64,000 nt of DNA from Zunongwangia sp. ESRF-bin46 (GCA_002631855.1 NTLF01000017.1:558001-622000), one strand, 5' to 3'. Numbered from the stretch's first letter, positions 1 through 8,650 are shown. Numbers and translations: made by a program. The notes: generated from the letters alone by a model not told the origin.

Positions 1-1
1 A

Positions 2-550
2 GAAGATGAAGAACAAAAACAAGTACATTTAAAACAACATATTGCTTCCATAAAGCGACATGTGGAACAATTAAGCGCTAAAAATTATCAGTATTTGATC
101 GATGAAAGCCCAGACACGGTGTTTATGTTTATCCCAATTGAACCGGCATTTGCCATTGCCTCGGCACATGAACCTAATTTATACGAACAAGCTTTCGACA
201 AACAAGTAATTATCGTAACCCCAGCAACCTTATTGGCTGCTTTACGCTTGGTAGATAATTTATGGCAAAACGACCGTCAAAAACAAAATGCCCTGGACAT
301 TGCCAAACAAGCGGGCGCCTTGTACGATTCGTTCACAAATTTAACAGACGAGCTTATTAAGGTGGGCAAACAAATAGGCACCGTACAGAACAGCTATGAA
401 AGTGCCATGAAAAAACTGACTGGAAAAGGAAATCTCATCCGTCGTGTAGAGAAACTGAAAAAATTAGGTGCAAAAGCCAGTAAAACCATTGACAGTAAAT
501 TATTAAAGCGTTCTGAGGAAGCAGATGACGAGGAAATAAATGTAAATTAG
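2..550 (+). CDS. rmuC: DNA recombination protein RmuC, C-terminal part (5' truncated by window)
   Basis: The reading frame is open to the left edge, so this is the C-terminal part of a longer protein; a GTG at 62 is only an internal codon. The visible part carries the conserved RmuC core, including a segment around FMFIPIEPAFAIA and a later VIIVTPATLLAALR stretch, followed by a Lys-rich tail predicted to be helical. RmuC proteins are nuclease-fold, coiled-coil proteins that limit recombination at inverted repeats in E. coli; the biochemical role is not firmly established. The next gene starts 25 bp downstream on the same strand, so co-transcription is likely. Identity is confident, function less so. 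Confidence 0.85.
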   Translation, partial: EDEEQKQVHLKQHIASIKRHVEQLSAKNYQYLIDESPDTVFMFIPIEPAFAIASAHEPNLYEQAFDKQVIIVTPATLLAALRLVDNLWQNDRQKQNALDIAKQAGALYDSFTNLTDELIKVGKQIGTVQNSYESAMKKLTGKGNLIRRVEKLKKLGAKASKTIDSKLLKRSEEADDEEINVN

Positions 551-574
551 CCCATTCCTTAATAGGAAATAAAT

Positions 575-943
575 ATGAAAAAAATACTCTTTATCATTTT
601 AGGAAGCCTATCGGCACTATACCTTATGTATTTTGCCTTTGTCTATTTTGTGACTTTTAGCGAAGGAACCCGGGCTGGCGAGCTTATAAAATTTAGCCAC
701 AAAGGTGTTATTGTAAAAACTTGGGAAGGCGAAATAAGTCAAGGCATAAGCGGAGCGCAGATATTTTCTTTTTCAGTAATGGATAAAGAAGCAGACGTAA
801 TTGAAAAACTCAAAGAATATCAAGGCCGTTATGTAAAATTAACATACGTAGAGCGCTACGATACTTTTTTCTTTTGGGGGGATACCAAGTATTTTATAAC
901 TGATGTTTCCGAAGAAAACTCTCCTCATTTTAATAGAAATTAA
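575..943 (+). CDS. small single-pass membrane protein of unknown function
   Basis: This 122-residue protein has one N-terminal hydrophobic segment (about residues 4-27) followed by a soluble, probably beta-rich domain of about 90 residues, consistent with an inner-membrane anchor and a domain outside the cytoplasm. No catalytic motif was recognised. As far as I recall, relatives in Bacteroidetes genomes are often labelled 6-phosphogluconate dehydrogenase; nothing here (length, lack of a Rossmann motif, membrane anchor) supports that name. It lies between rmuC and a thioesterase gene whose ATG directly abuts its stop codon, which argues for one transcript. Confidence 0.75.
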   Translation: MKKILFIILGSLSALYLMYFAFVYFVTFSEGTRAGELIKFSHKGVIVKTWEGEISQGISGAQIFSFSVMDKEADVIEKLKEYQGRYVKLTYVERYDTFFFWGDTKYFITDVSEENSPHFNRN

Positions 944-1498
944 ATGACTGAAATCCATAAACATATAGAAGAATCGCAAGTAACCATTTCTGAACTTATG
1001 CTGCCTTCGCATACCAATTTCAGTGGAAAAATACACGGTGGCTACATTTTATCGCTTATGGACCAAATTGCTTTTGCTTGTGCTTCTAAACACAGTAAAA
1101 ACTATTGTGTTACAGCTTCGGTTGATACGGTGAATTTTTTAAAACCTATTGAAGTAGGCGAATTAGTCACCATGAAAGCTTCGGTTAATTACGTAGGAAA
1201 AACATCTATGATAATTGGCATTCGTGTAGAAGCTGAAAACATCCATACAGGGGTTAAGAAACACTGTAATTCGTCGTACTTTACAATGGTTGCCAAGGAT
1301 GACGATGGCAACAACGTAAAAGTTCCTGGTTTAATTTTAGACTCAAAATTGGAAATTAGACGTTTTTTAAAAAGTGCACATCGTTTAAAAATTAAAAAGA
1401 ATAGACAAAACGACTTTAAAGCTTCTGAATTTAAAGTAGAGAAACACTTAAAAGAGTTGGATGATCAAAATGTAATTGTATCGTATAGTCCTTCGTAA
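944..1498 (+). CDS. acyl-CoA thioesterase (hotdog fold, YciA/BACH type)
   Basis: This enzyme is expected to hydrolyse acyl-CoA to free acid and CoA. The 184-residue protein holds a single hotdog domain at about residues 10-125: the segment NFSGKIHGGYILSLMDQIAF is the typical N-terminal hotdog helix with the HGG turn and the acidic residue used by this family, followed by VTASVDTVNFLKPI and GELVTMKASVNYVG strands. About 60 charged residues follow at the C-terminus. The ATG begins immediately after the stop codon of the upstream gene, suggesting translational coupling. Physiological chain length cannot be read from sequence. It runs convergently toward the gene at 1503 with only four bases between stops. 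Confidence 0.88.
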   Translation: MTEIHKHIEESQVTISELMLPSHTNFSGKIHGGYILSLMDQIAFACASKHSKNYCVTASVDTVNFLKPIEVGELVTMKASVNYVGKTSMIIGIRVEAENIHTGVKKHCNSSYFTMVAKDDDGNNVKVPGLILDSKLEIRRFLKSAHRLKIKKNRQNDFKASEFKVEKHLKELDDQNVIVSYSPS

Positions 1499-1502
1499 TA
1501 AT

Positions 1503-2084
1503 TTAATTTTTAACCAGTTTTACCGTGGCTTTCAAATCATTTGAAGTTATAGTAATAAAATAAATACCTGCTTTTAAGTCACCCATTTTTATCTCTGTAA
1601 AATTTCCGGTGGCAACTCCCTTTTTGATTTCTTGACCTGAAATTGTGACAATTTTGTATGAATCTAAAGGATAAAGCGAAAATAAGTTCACTTCATTCTC
1701 AACTGGATTGGGATATACCTTTACATTTTCAGCAAATTTATCGTCCACAGAGAGTTCGTCCATTACTGTAATAGTTCCAAACATACTACCTGGGTGCACA
1801 TCACACTGGTAATCGTTGGTTCCTTCTTGGGTAAAAGTAAACTCGAATTCCGTCCCCTCACCTGTAATTACGGTACTATCAAAATCTTCTTGGCTACCTT
1901 CTAAACTTGTCACACTATGAGGACTAGCATTACCCCAAATCCAACGTACAGTGTCACCCGTTTCAATGGTTAAACTCGCATCTTCACCATTAACACCTTG
2001 CTCCCATATAATTTCAAAAGTTTGTTGAGCAGTCAAGGACCACACACCTAAAAACACAGCAATAAATAGACTAAAATTTTTCAT
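1503..2084 (-). CDS. secreted cupredoxin-like protein with T9SS sorting domain
   Basis: A signal peptide (residues 1-19, ending LTAQ) precedes a small plastocyanin/azurin-like domain (about 22-107). Candidate type 1 copper ligands are visible in the right order: His56 in ASPHSV, then Cys94, His97 and Met101 in the loop CDVHPGSMFG. The C-terminal 75 residues form a T9SS type A sorting domain, with the YPNPV motif near 124 and a closing KLVKN. The protein should therefore be exported across the outer membrane and either released or anchored at the surface. A role in electron transfer or copper binding is inferred from the fold and ligands. It is convergent with the thioesterase gene. Confidence 0.85.
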   Translation of the reverse strand: MKNFSLFIAVFLGVWSLTAQQTFEIIWEQGVNGEDASLTIETGDTVRWIWGNASPHSVTSLEGSQEDFDSTVITGEGTEFEFTFTQEGTNDYQCDVHPGSMFGTITVMDELSVDDKFAENVKVYPNPVENEVNLFSLYPLDSYKIVTISGQEIKKGVATGNFTEIKMGDLKAGIYFITITSNDLKATVKLVKN

Positions 2085-2155
2085 CCTACTAAAATTAAAG
2101 GTTTATATTTCAGTAAGATACGTATAAAACTATAACTATTAACAATAAATTTCAG

Positions 2156-5008
2156 TTACCTAGTTAAATACATTTTTCTTCTAGAATATAATTCGTAGAA
2201 TTCGTCGTCTTTTAAGCTATCAATAAACAAGATACTTTCTCCAGTACTTTTCATCTCTGGCCCTAGTTGTTTATTTACATTCGGAAATTTATTAAAGCTG
2301 AACACCGGTTGTTTAATGGCATAACCATCAAGTTGTGGGTTAAAGTCAAAATCTGAAAGCTTCTTTTCGCCCAACATCACTTTGGTTGCATAATTTACAT
2401 ACGGCTCTTTATATGCTTTTGCGATAAATGGAACCGTACGGGATGCTCTAGGATTCGCTTCAATTATAAATACTTTATCATCTTTTATTGCAAATTGGAT
2501 ATTAATTAATCCAACTGTATTAAGAGCTAAAGCAATTTTCTTGGTATGATCTTTTATTTGCTGAATTACCAAATCTCCTAAGTTAAAAGGTGGTAGCAAG
2601 GCATTAGAATCACCACTGTGTATTCCACAAGGTTCAATGTGTTCCATTATACCCATAATATAAACTTCCTCACCGTCGCAAATGGCATCGGCTTCCGCTT
2701 CGATAGCACCATCTAAATAGTGGTCTAACAAGAGTTTGTTGTTTGGTATTTTCCGAAGTAAATCTACAACGTGCTCTTCTAGTTCTTCTTTGTTGATTAC
2801 AATCTTCATTCCCTGACCTCCTAATACGTAGGAAGGACGAATCAATAATGGGAAGTCTAATTGATCTGCTAATTCTAAAGCTTCTTGAGTGGTTTCAGCA
2901 GTTCCGAATTCTGGATAAGGAATATCATTTTCTTTCAAAATAGTTGAGAAACTTCCTCTGTCTTCAGCTAAATCTAAAGCCTCGAAGCTAGTTCCCATAA
3001 TTTTAATTCCGTAGCGCTCTAGTTTTTCAGCTAATTTTAAAGCGGTTTGACCACCTAACTGAACAATAACACCTTCCGGCTTTTCGTGACGGATGATATC
3101 GTAAATATGTTCCCAGAATACCGGCTCGAAATACAGTTTGTCTGCGATATCAAAATCGGTTGATACTGTTTCAGGATTACAGTTAATCATAATGGTTTCG
3201 TAACCACATTCGGCAGCAGCTAATACGCCGTGCACACAACAGTAATCGAATTCAATTCCTTGCCCAATACGGTTTGGACCAGAACCTAAAACAATGATTT
3301 TCTTTTTATCTGAAACTTTACTGTCATTCTCAACGTGGCGGTTACCATCTGCAGTTTCTACTTCGTTCTCAAAAGTTGAGTAATAATAAGGTGTTTTTGC
3401 TTCAAATTCGGCTGCACACGTATCCACTAATTTATATACACGTTGAATCTTAAGCTCCTCACGCTTTTTATAAACTTCGCTTTCTAAACACTTCAACATA
3501 TGGGCAATCTGGCGATCACCGTAGCCTTTCTGTTTGGCTTCTAATAGCAATTCCCTTGGAAGGGTATCTAATGTATGTTCTGAAATTTCTTTTTCAAGCA
3601 AGTACAATTCTTCGTACTGCTTTAGGTACCACATATCAATTTTTGTGATTTCGTGAATACGACTTAATGGAATGCCTAATTGTATTGCATCATAAATCAC
3701 GAATACCCGATCCCAACTAGCGTGTTTAAGCTTGTCCATTATTTGGTCGTAGTCGGTGTAGCTTTTTCCGTCGGCACCTAAACCATTTCTTTTAATCTCA
3801 AGCGATTGCGTGGCTTTGTGAAGTGCTTCTTGGAACGAACGACCAATACCCATCACCTCTCCTACCGATTTCATCTGTGGCCCTAGAATACGGTTAGAGC
3901 CTTCAAACTTATCGAAGTTCCAACGTGGAATTTTTACGATTACGTAGTCCAAGGTTGGTTCAAATAAAGCTGAAGTGGTTTTCGTAATTTGGTTATCCAA
4001 TTCATCAAGGGTATAACCTAATGCTAATTTCGCTGCTATTTTAGCAATTGGATATCCCGTTGCTTTAGAAGCTAATGCAGACGACCGAGATACACGTGGA
4101 TTAATTTCAATTGCTATAATATCTTCTTTCTCATCAGGGCTTACAGCAAACTGCACATTACAACCACCTGCGAAATCACCGATGTTTCGCATCATTTTAA
4201 TAGCCATATCGCGCATACGTTGAAAAGCAGAGTCGCTTAAGGTCATAGCTGGTGCTACGGTAATGGAATCTCCCGTATGGATACCCATTGGATCCATATT
4301 TTCAACGGTACAAATAATAACAACATTATTGTTTTTGTCACGTAACAACTCTAATTCATATTCTTTCCAGCCTTGCAAAGCCTTATCGATAAGCACTTCG
4401 TGAATAGGTGAAACTTCTAAACCATGTGAAAGCGCTTCTTCAAATTCATCTTCTGTTTCGACAAAAGCTGCTCCCGCTCCACCCAAAGTAAAGGAAGCAC
4501 GTATAAGCAATGGTAATCCAAATTCTTGAGCAATCTCTTTTCCTTGAAGAACAGATTTTGCTGTTTTTGCAGGTGCTACAGGAACACCAATACGTCCCAT
4601 TAACTGTTTAAATTCTTCACGATCTTCAGTAATATTGATGGCATCAATATCAACACCAATAAGTTTTACGCCAAAGTCTTCCCAAATTCCTTTTTCATCA
4701 GCTTCAATACAAAGGTTTAAGGCTGTTTGTCCACCCATAGTTGGTAAAACAGCATCAATCTGAGGGTGTTCCTTTAAAATCTTGATTAAAGATTTTGTGG
4801 TAAGCGGCAATAAGTATACGTGATCTGCCATGGCAGGATCGGTCATAATAGTCGCCGGGTTGCTGTTAATAAGTATGGTTTCAATACCGTCTTCGCGGAG
4901 TGAACGTAATGATTGTGAACCTGAATAATCAAATTCGCACGCCTGACCTATAACTATAGGACCAGAGCCAATAATCAAAATGGATTTTAAGTTTTCGTTT
5001 TTAGGCAT
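2156..5008 (-). CDS. carB: carbamoyl-phosphate synthase large subunit, short form without allosteric domain
   Basis: CarB makes carbamoyl phosphate from bicarbonate, ammonia supplied by CarA, and two ATP, for arginine and pyrimidine synthesis. The 950 residues show the duplicated ATP-grasp layout: an N-terminal half starting ILIIGSGPIVIGQACEFDYS and a second half starting near residue 575 with VLGSGPNRIGQGIEFDYCC. The protein stops soon after the second GPEMKSTGE motif. The E. coli enzyme continues there with a roughly 130-residue MGS-like domain that binds UMP and ornithine, so that regulatory domain is absent. I believe this is normal for flavobacterial CarB rather than a truncation. carA is not adjacent. 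It lies downstream of rpmH, separated from it by a terminator. Confidence 0.97.
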   Translation of the reverse strand: MPKNENLKSILIIGSGPIVIGQACEFDYSGSQSLRSLREDGIETILINSNPATIMTDPAMADHVYLLPLTTKSLIKILKEHPQIDAVLPTMGGQTALNLCIEADEKGIWEDFGVKLIGVDIDAINITEDREEFKQLMGRIGVPVAPAKTAKSVLQGKEIAQEFGLPLLIRASFTLGGAGAAFVETEDEFEEALSHGLEVSPIHEVLIDKALQGWKEYELELLRDKNNNVVIICTVENMDPMGIHTGDSITVAPAMTLSDSAFQRMRDMAIKMMRNIGDFAGGCNVQFAVSPDEKEDIIAIEINPRVSRSSALASKATGYPIAKIAAKLALGYTLDELDNQITKTTSALFEPTLDYVIVKIPRWNFDKFEGSNRILGPQMKSVGEVMGIGRSFQEALHKATQSLEIKRNGLGADGKSYTDYDQIMDKLKHASWDRVFVIYDAIQLGIPLSRIHEITKIDMWYLKQYEELYLLEKEISEHTLDTLPRELLLEAKQKGYGDRQIAHMLKCLESEVYKKREELKIQRVYKLVDTCAAEFEAKTPYYYSTFENEVETADGNRHVENDSKVSDKKKIIVLGSGPNRIGQGIEFDYCCVHGVLAAAECGYETIMINCNPETVSTDFDIADKLYFEPVFWEHIYDIIRHEKPEGVIVQLGGQTALKLAEKLERYGIKIMGTSFEALDLAEDRGSFSTILKENDIPYPEFGTAETTQEALELADQLDFPLLIRPSYVLGGQGMKIVINKEELEEHVVDLLRKIPNNKLLLDHYLDGAIEAEADAICDGEEVYIMGIMEHIEPCGIHSGDSNALLPPFNLGDLVIQQIKDHTKKIALALNTVGLINIQFAIKDDKVFIIEANPRASRTVPFIAKAYKEPYVNYATKVMLGEKKLSDFDFNPQLDGYAIKQPVFSFNKFPNVNKQLGPEMKSTGESILFIDSLKDDEFYELYSRRKMYLTR

Positions 5009-5059
5009 GTTTAAAGGAAGTTTTTATCTGGTATGTAAAATTACGAAGCATTAGGGTAT

Positions 5060-5091
5060 AAAAAAAGGCGTTGTATAAAAACAACACCTTT
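5060..5091 (-). terminator. rho-independent terminator after rpmH
   Basis: On the minus strand an 11-base stem (AAAGGTGTTGT pairing, with one mismatch, with ACAACGCCTTT) is followed by a run of T. It lies between the rpmH stop and the carB start and should separate the two transcripts. Confidence 0.8.
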
Positions 5092-5112
5092 ATTATTTAT
5101 AAGATATAAACA

Positions 5113-5271
5113 TTATTTTTTGTGACGTGTTTCAGAAGACACAGATAGTTTCTTTCTACCCTTAGCTCTGCGGGCAGCTAAAACTTTTCTACCGTTTACT
5201 GAAGCCATACGCTCTCTAAAACCGTGTTTATTTCTTCTTTTTCTCTTTGATGGCTGAAATGTTCTTTTCAT
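5113..5271 (-). CDS. rpmH: 50S ribosomal protein L34
   Basis: This 52-residue, very basic protein is a component of the large ribosomal subunit. It begins [20 protein letters not shown], the classical L34 start, continues with ERMAS and [16 protein letters not shown], and ends ETRHKK. It is a little longer than the usual 44-47 residues because of a short C-terminal extension, which as I recall is common in this phylum. A strong promoter (TTTG, 19 bases, TATATTTG) lies 63-93 bases upstream and a terminator follows, so the gene is probably transcribed alone. Confidence 0.97.
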   Translation of the reverse strand: MKRTFQPSKRKRRNKHGFRERMASVNGRKVLAARRAKGRKKLSVSSETRHKK

Positions 5272-5333
5272 TGTAACTTAGGTTATACTTCTTCTGAAAA
5301 ATTTTAAATAAGACCTCTGTTAAAAGTCGGGTG

Positions 5334-5364
5334 CAAATATACAATCATTTTTTAGCTTTCCAAA
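5334..5364 (-). promoter_or_regulatory. rpmH promoter, Bacteroidetes -33/-7 type
   Basis: On the minus strand TTTG (5364-5361) is followed after 19 bases by TATATTTG (5341-5334). This matches both the elements and the spacing of the Bacteroidetes housekeeping promoter. It is the best promoter in the window and serves rpmH, leaving a leader of about 55 bases. Confidence 0.8.
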
Positions 5365-5397
5365 TGGAAAATTAAAAAAATATTTATTTGTTTTTAT

Positions 5398-5405
5398 TAC
5401 CTTTG
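5398..5405 (+). promoter_or_regulatory. -7 element upstream of the TPR membrane protein
   Basis: TACCTTTG fits TAnnTTTG and ends 25 bases before the ATG at 5431. No clear -33 TTG is visible at the right distance. Confidence 0.55.
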
Positions 5406-5430
5406 CCAACCCTATAAAAATAGACTTTAC

Positions 5431-5994
5431 ATGTTCAACAAAAATATAAAAATAGTATTGGCTGTGCTCGTTATTGCGGCCGCAGTTTGGCAATTTTTCG
5501 AAAATAATATTGGAAATGGAATTATGTTGATATTCCTTTCATTAATATTCATCTTTCTATACTTTAAAAACGAAATTATACTACTTGCCTTTTTACGATT
5601 AAGAAAACAAGATTTTCCAGGAGCAAAAAAATGGTTGGACAAGATTAAAAACCCTGAAGCTTCTTTAGTTCAAAAGCAACAAGGGTATTATTACTATTTA
5701 AACGGCTTGATGGTATCGCAAACCAATATGAACGAAGCTGAGAAGTATTTTAAAAAAGCTGTTAGTTTAGGGTTAAACATGAGTGCTGATATGGCAATGG
5801 CAAAATTAAACCTTGCCGGTATTGCAATGACAAAAAACCGTAAACGGGAAGCTCAAACCCTAATGAAAGAAGCAAAAGCACTTGACAAACACAATATGCT
5901 AGACGACCAACTAAAGATGATGAAACAGCAAATGAAAAAAGCTGGACAACCTAGACAACATTTTGGTGGTGGCCGTCACGGCGGAAGGCGTTAA
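5431..5994 (+). CDS. membrane protein with TPR-like domain, unknown function
   Basis: The 187-residue protein opens with two hydrophobic segments (about residues 7-22 and 28-56) that form a hairpin in the inner membrane. A cytoplasmic helical part follows with TPR character: GYYYYLNGLMVSQTNMNEAE and YFKKAVSLGLNMSADMAMAK look like paired TPR helices, and a third pair follows. The tail is basic and Gly/His/Arg-rich. TPR domains mediate protein contacts; the partner is unknown. It has its own -7 element and is transcribed divergently from rpmH. Confidence 0.8.
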   Translation: MFNKNIKIVLAVLVIAAAVWQFFENNIGNGIMLIFLSLIFIFLYFKNEIILLAFLRLRKQDFPGAKKWLDKIKNPEASLVQKQQGYYYYLNGLMVSQTNMNEAEKYFKKAVSLGLNMSADMAMAKLNLAGIAMTKNRKREAQTLMKEAKALDKHNMLDDQLKMMKQQMKKAGQPRQHFGGGRHGGRR

Positions 5995-6009
5995 ATTCTT
6001 ACATTAGCA

Positions 6010-6025
6010 TACGTGTATACACGTA
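6010..6025. repeat. perfect 16-bp palindrome (possible operator)
   Basis: TACGTGTATACACGTA is its own reverse complement. It lies in the gap between 5994 and 6137, about 80 bases before the -7 element of the next gene. It lacks a T-run, so it is not a terminator; a dimeric regulator site is possible but unproven. Confidence 0.5.
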
Positions 6026-6104
6026 CACTCTTACAAATATTTGCGTTTTAACGATTATACTTCTGGCTTAATCGAAAAAATGCTGTTTTCTCTTAACACC
6101 TTTA

Positions 6105-6112
6105 TACCTTTG
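6105..6112 (+). promoter_or_regulatory. -7 element for the thioredoxin-fold gene
   Basis: TACCTTTG matches TAnnTTTG and ends 24 bases before the ATG at 6137. The -33 region is not a clear match. Confidence 0.55.
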
Positions 6113-6136
6113 ATGCGTTAATCATTATAAACGCTT

Positions 6137-6841
6137 ATGGGTAGAAAACTACTTCTTCTATTCTTATTGGTTTCATTTACAGGGCTCTCTCAAGAGGTTG
6201 AGCACCAAAACCTATTCTCTCAAGCGATTGGAAAAAATATTAAAAAATATAAAACCCAATCGAAGCAGGCTTATATGGACCAAAACTATGAGCGTGCAGA
6301 CTTCTTGTTCGACTCACTGATAAACAACGTAGTTAACGGCAGCCGTCTTGACAACTTTGATGTTCGTAAAACTTCTGGTAAAAAGATAAATTTCTACGAT
6401 TTTGAAAAACCTGTTTTTTTAATAACCTACGCCTCTTGGTGTACGCCTGGAGTAGGTGAAATTCCAGCTTTAAACAAAATTGTAGATGAAAACTACAAAG
6501 AAATTGATTTCGTTGTGCTTTTCTGGGATTCTAAGAAAAAGGTGAAAAAGAAAGCTAGTGATTACAGCAATAAAATAACAATTGTTTACGTAGATGAAAC
6601 AGAAAACACCCACGACCATATAGTGGAAACTATGAAGCATAGTTTAGGGTTTCCTACGTCTTTCTTTATAGATTCAGATAAAACAATAATTGATGTAAGA
6701 CGCGGAGTGTTACATCCATATAACGAAGCCTATGAGGTTTCATTTGAGATGAATTATGATTCATTTCACAATGGTATTTCATTAATCAAAAGTTTTGATG
6801 GAAACAACCAAAGCGATATTGTAGCAAAAGACAATCCGTAA
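6137..6841 (+). CDS. secreted TlpA-like thioredoxin-fold protein with one active-site cysteine
   Basis: A signal peptide (residues 1-18, ending GLSQ) is followed by a thioredoxin-like domain of TlpA/AhpC-TSA type at about residues 70-185. The family's WCxxC redox motif is present as WCTPG: the first cysteine is kept and the second is replaced by glycine, while the following EIPALN is normal. The conserved cis-Pro region is seen as GFPTSFFID. With one cysteine it cannot cycle as a classical dithiol reductase; a monothiol, mixed-disulfide or purely structural role is possible. A strong hairpin follows and the gene is convergent with the transglycosylase gene. Confidence 0.8.
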   Translation: MGRKLLLLFLLVSFTGLSQEVEHQNLFSQAIGKNIKKYKTQSKQAYMDQNYERADFLFDSLINNVVNGSRLDNFDVRKTSGKKINFYDFEKPVFLITYASWCTPGVGEIPALNKIVDENYKEIDFVVLFWDSKKKVKKKASDYSNKITIVYVDETENTHDHIVETMKHSLGFPTSFFIDSDKTIIDVRRGVLHPYNEAYEVSFEMNYDSFHNGISLIKSFDGNNQSDIVAKDNP

Positions 6842-6864
6842 CAGGATAAACTAACCAAAGTTAA

Positions 6865-6896
6865 AAAGACCGGTTACTTATTAAGTACCGGTCTTT
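6865..6896. terminator. bidirectional terminator hairpin
   Basis: AAAGACCGGT and ACCGGTCTTT form a long stem between two convergent genes, with T-rich sequence after it on the plus strand and a short T-run on the minus strand. Confidence 0.8.
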
Positions 6897-6920
6897 GTCT
6901 TTTTAATAGTAGCTACAACC

Positions 6921-7883
6921 TTACTTTGCAGATTTATTATAATATCCTTCTTTAGGTATTTCAATAAAATACTCTTTACCTGAGGCGTTTTTAAGGTAAG
7001 TTTCACGCAACCAAGGGTTATGTATTTTCAATACTTTGTAGCTAATACCAAACTTATCAGCAAAATCTGGAAAATCAGTTACCGCTGTATCTACTTTTAC
7101 TTTATAAGTTGGTACTGTATGATATAAATCTTGTTCTCTAAAGTTGAAACCGTATTTCTTAGGGTTGGAAAGTATTTCTTTAAAAGCCAAGATTCTAAAC
7201 ACATAACGGCTCGTTTCATCATTTAAAAGTACATCGTAATAATCATTTTCAGCTTTTTGACGGTCTATTTGTTTACTTACACCGTAATTCCCTGCATTGT
7301 ATGCCGCAGCTGCCAAAGTCCAACTTCCAAAGCGTTCTTTTGACTTTTTAAGGTACTCTGCCGCAACTTTAGTAGCTAATTCTAGGTTATATCTTTCATC
7401 CACATATTCATTGATCTCTAAGCCATATTCACGCCCTGTACTGCTTAAAAAATGCCAAAAGCCAGCAGCGCCAGCTGGAGAACTATTGTTCATTAAACCA
7501 CTTTCAGCTACTGCTAGGTATTTAAAATCATCGGGTAGACCATATTTTTCAAGCATCGGTTCAATAATAGGAAAATATTTATTGGCCCGTTTTATTATTA
7601 ACAGCCCATTGGATTGCCAATACGTGTTTACTAACAACTCCCGGTCAAATCGCTCTCGTATGTCGGGCTCATTTAAAGGAACAGGTTCTCCTGCAAAATC
7701 CATAGTTTCAGGAATTGGAAGCGCATATACGTTGTAGTCGTTTACTAAACTCTCTTGCATTTTTTCATTGACTTGCGGGCTTTGTTCCGCTTCATCAGTC
7801 GAGTGATCTTGTACTGCGTTGATAGACAAACCACTAATTACAAATAAAATAGCACCCAACCCTACTTTAGATAAAAAACTCAT
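6921..7883 (-). CDS. secreted lytic transglycosylase (SLT domain, MltD-like)
   Basis: It cleaves the beta-1,4 MurNAc-GlcNAc bond of peptidoglycan to give 1,6-anhydro products. A signal peptide (about residues 1-24) is followed by a linker and an SLT domain at about 100-225. The catalytic glutamate is Glu127 in VAESGL, followed by GAAGFWHF and the AYNAG motif (194-198) lining the sugar site. The C-terminal 60 residues (DKFGISYKVLKIHNPWLRE) resemble a single LysM-like wall-binding module. At 320 residues it is shorter than E. coli MltD. It has no lipobox, so it is probably periplasmic and soluble. Confidence 0.9.
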   Translation of the reverse strand: MSFLSKVGLGAILFVISGLSINAVQDHSTDEAEQSPQVNEKMQESLVNDYNVYALPIPETMDFAGEPVPLNEPDIRERFDRELLVNTYWQSNGLLIIKRANKYFPIIEPMLEKYGLPDDFKYLAVAESGLMNNSSPAGAAGFWHFLSSTGREYGLEINEYVDERYNLELATKVAAEYLKKSKERFGSWTLAAAAYNAGNYGVSKQIDRQKAENDYYDVLLNDETSRYVFRILAFKEILSNPKKYGFNFREQDLYHTVPTYKVKVDTAVTDFPDFADKFGISYKVLKIHNPWLRETYLKNASGKEYFIEIPKEGYYNKSAK

Positions 7884-7942
7884 AACTTATTTTTTTTAAA
7901 TGTACCTATTAATATACCCTTTTTAAAGAAATTAACGTGGTT

Positions 7943-8605
7943 TTAGGTAGAAATTATTTCAATTAATTTTTCTGAAACCAGCTTTCCTTTATTTAAGAGC
8001 ATAATGTGGGTCCCGCCCTCTAGTTTAACACAATCGTCAATATTCTTAATAGGAAAGACCACATCGCTGTCTCCGTGAATATGCACGACTTCTTCCATCG
8101 GCTCTTCGCGTTGCCATTTTACCATATTTTTTATTGCCCAATCTAAGTATCTCTTATCGCGAACATGAAGAAACTCTTGGTACAACTGAAGCCTTTTTTT
8201 TGATCGCGGCCCTACCGAAAATTTAGTGAGATTACCTGCACTCAGTACCAATCGAGTAGGGATTAATTTATAAGCACCCGTTTTACGGGCAAATTTCATA
8301 CGGGTAGGCAATTCTTTTTTAGATTTTACACTAGAGATGATAATCAAGTTTTTCAAGGTAAGGTATTGTGCCATTTCTTGCACTACTACACCACCAAAAG
8401 AAACGCCCACTAAAACCGAATTGGGTTCTTTTATCCTTTCTGCCATTCTTTTGGCGTACAATTCAATAGACTCATTTTTTTTAGGTATTAACCATTCAAG
8501 AATGTGGGTTTTAAATCGACTTTTTGGAAGACGGATATTCTTAAATATTTCTTTTCCGGCCGCCATTCCCGGTACAAAATAAACGTGTGTTATTTCAGGG
8601 TTCAT
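7943..8605 (-). CDS. alpha/beta hydrolase
   Basis: This 220-residue cytosolic protein has the compact alpha/beta hydrolase layout. The nucleophile elbow is GVSFGG with Ser69. The acid is probably the Asp in HGDSDVVFP (near residue 180) and the base the His in GGTHIML (near 200). The oxyanion region is near VPGMAAG at residues 11-17. There is no signal peptide. Substrate cannot be predicted: esterase, thioesterase or lipase-like activity are all possible. It is divergent from the pirin gene, with 92 bases between start codons. Confidence 0.82.
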   Translation of the reverse strand: MNPEITHVYFVPGMAAGKEIFKNIRLPKSRFKTHILEWLIPKKNESIELYAKRMAERIKEPNSVLVGVSFGGVVVQEMAQYLTLKNLIIISSVKSKKELPTRMKFARKTGAYKLIPTRLVLSAGNLTKFSVGPRSKKRLQLYQEFLHVRDKRYLDWAIKNMVKWQREEPMEEVVHIHGDSDVVFPIKNIDDCVKLEGGTHIMLLNKGKLVSEKLIEIIST

Positions 8606-8650
8606 ACAGGATTATCGAAATTATATACGCTTAAGCAAGCTATTTTTTTG

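Noticed and set aside
575-943. 6-phosphogluconate dehydrogenase
   Set aside because: The name circulates for such small proteins but the length, membrane anchor and lack of a nucleotide-binding motif do not fit.
5427-5642. Minus-strand ORF opposite the TPR protein
   Set aside because: It is a shadow of the plus-strand gene, which has TPR-like helices and a promoter. Other long antisense frames, such as 7297-7737 and 25889-26269, were dropped for the same reason.
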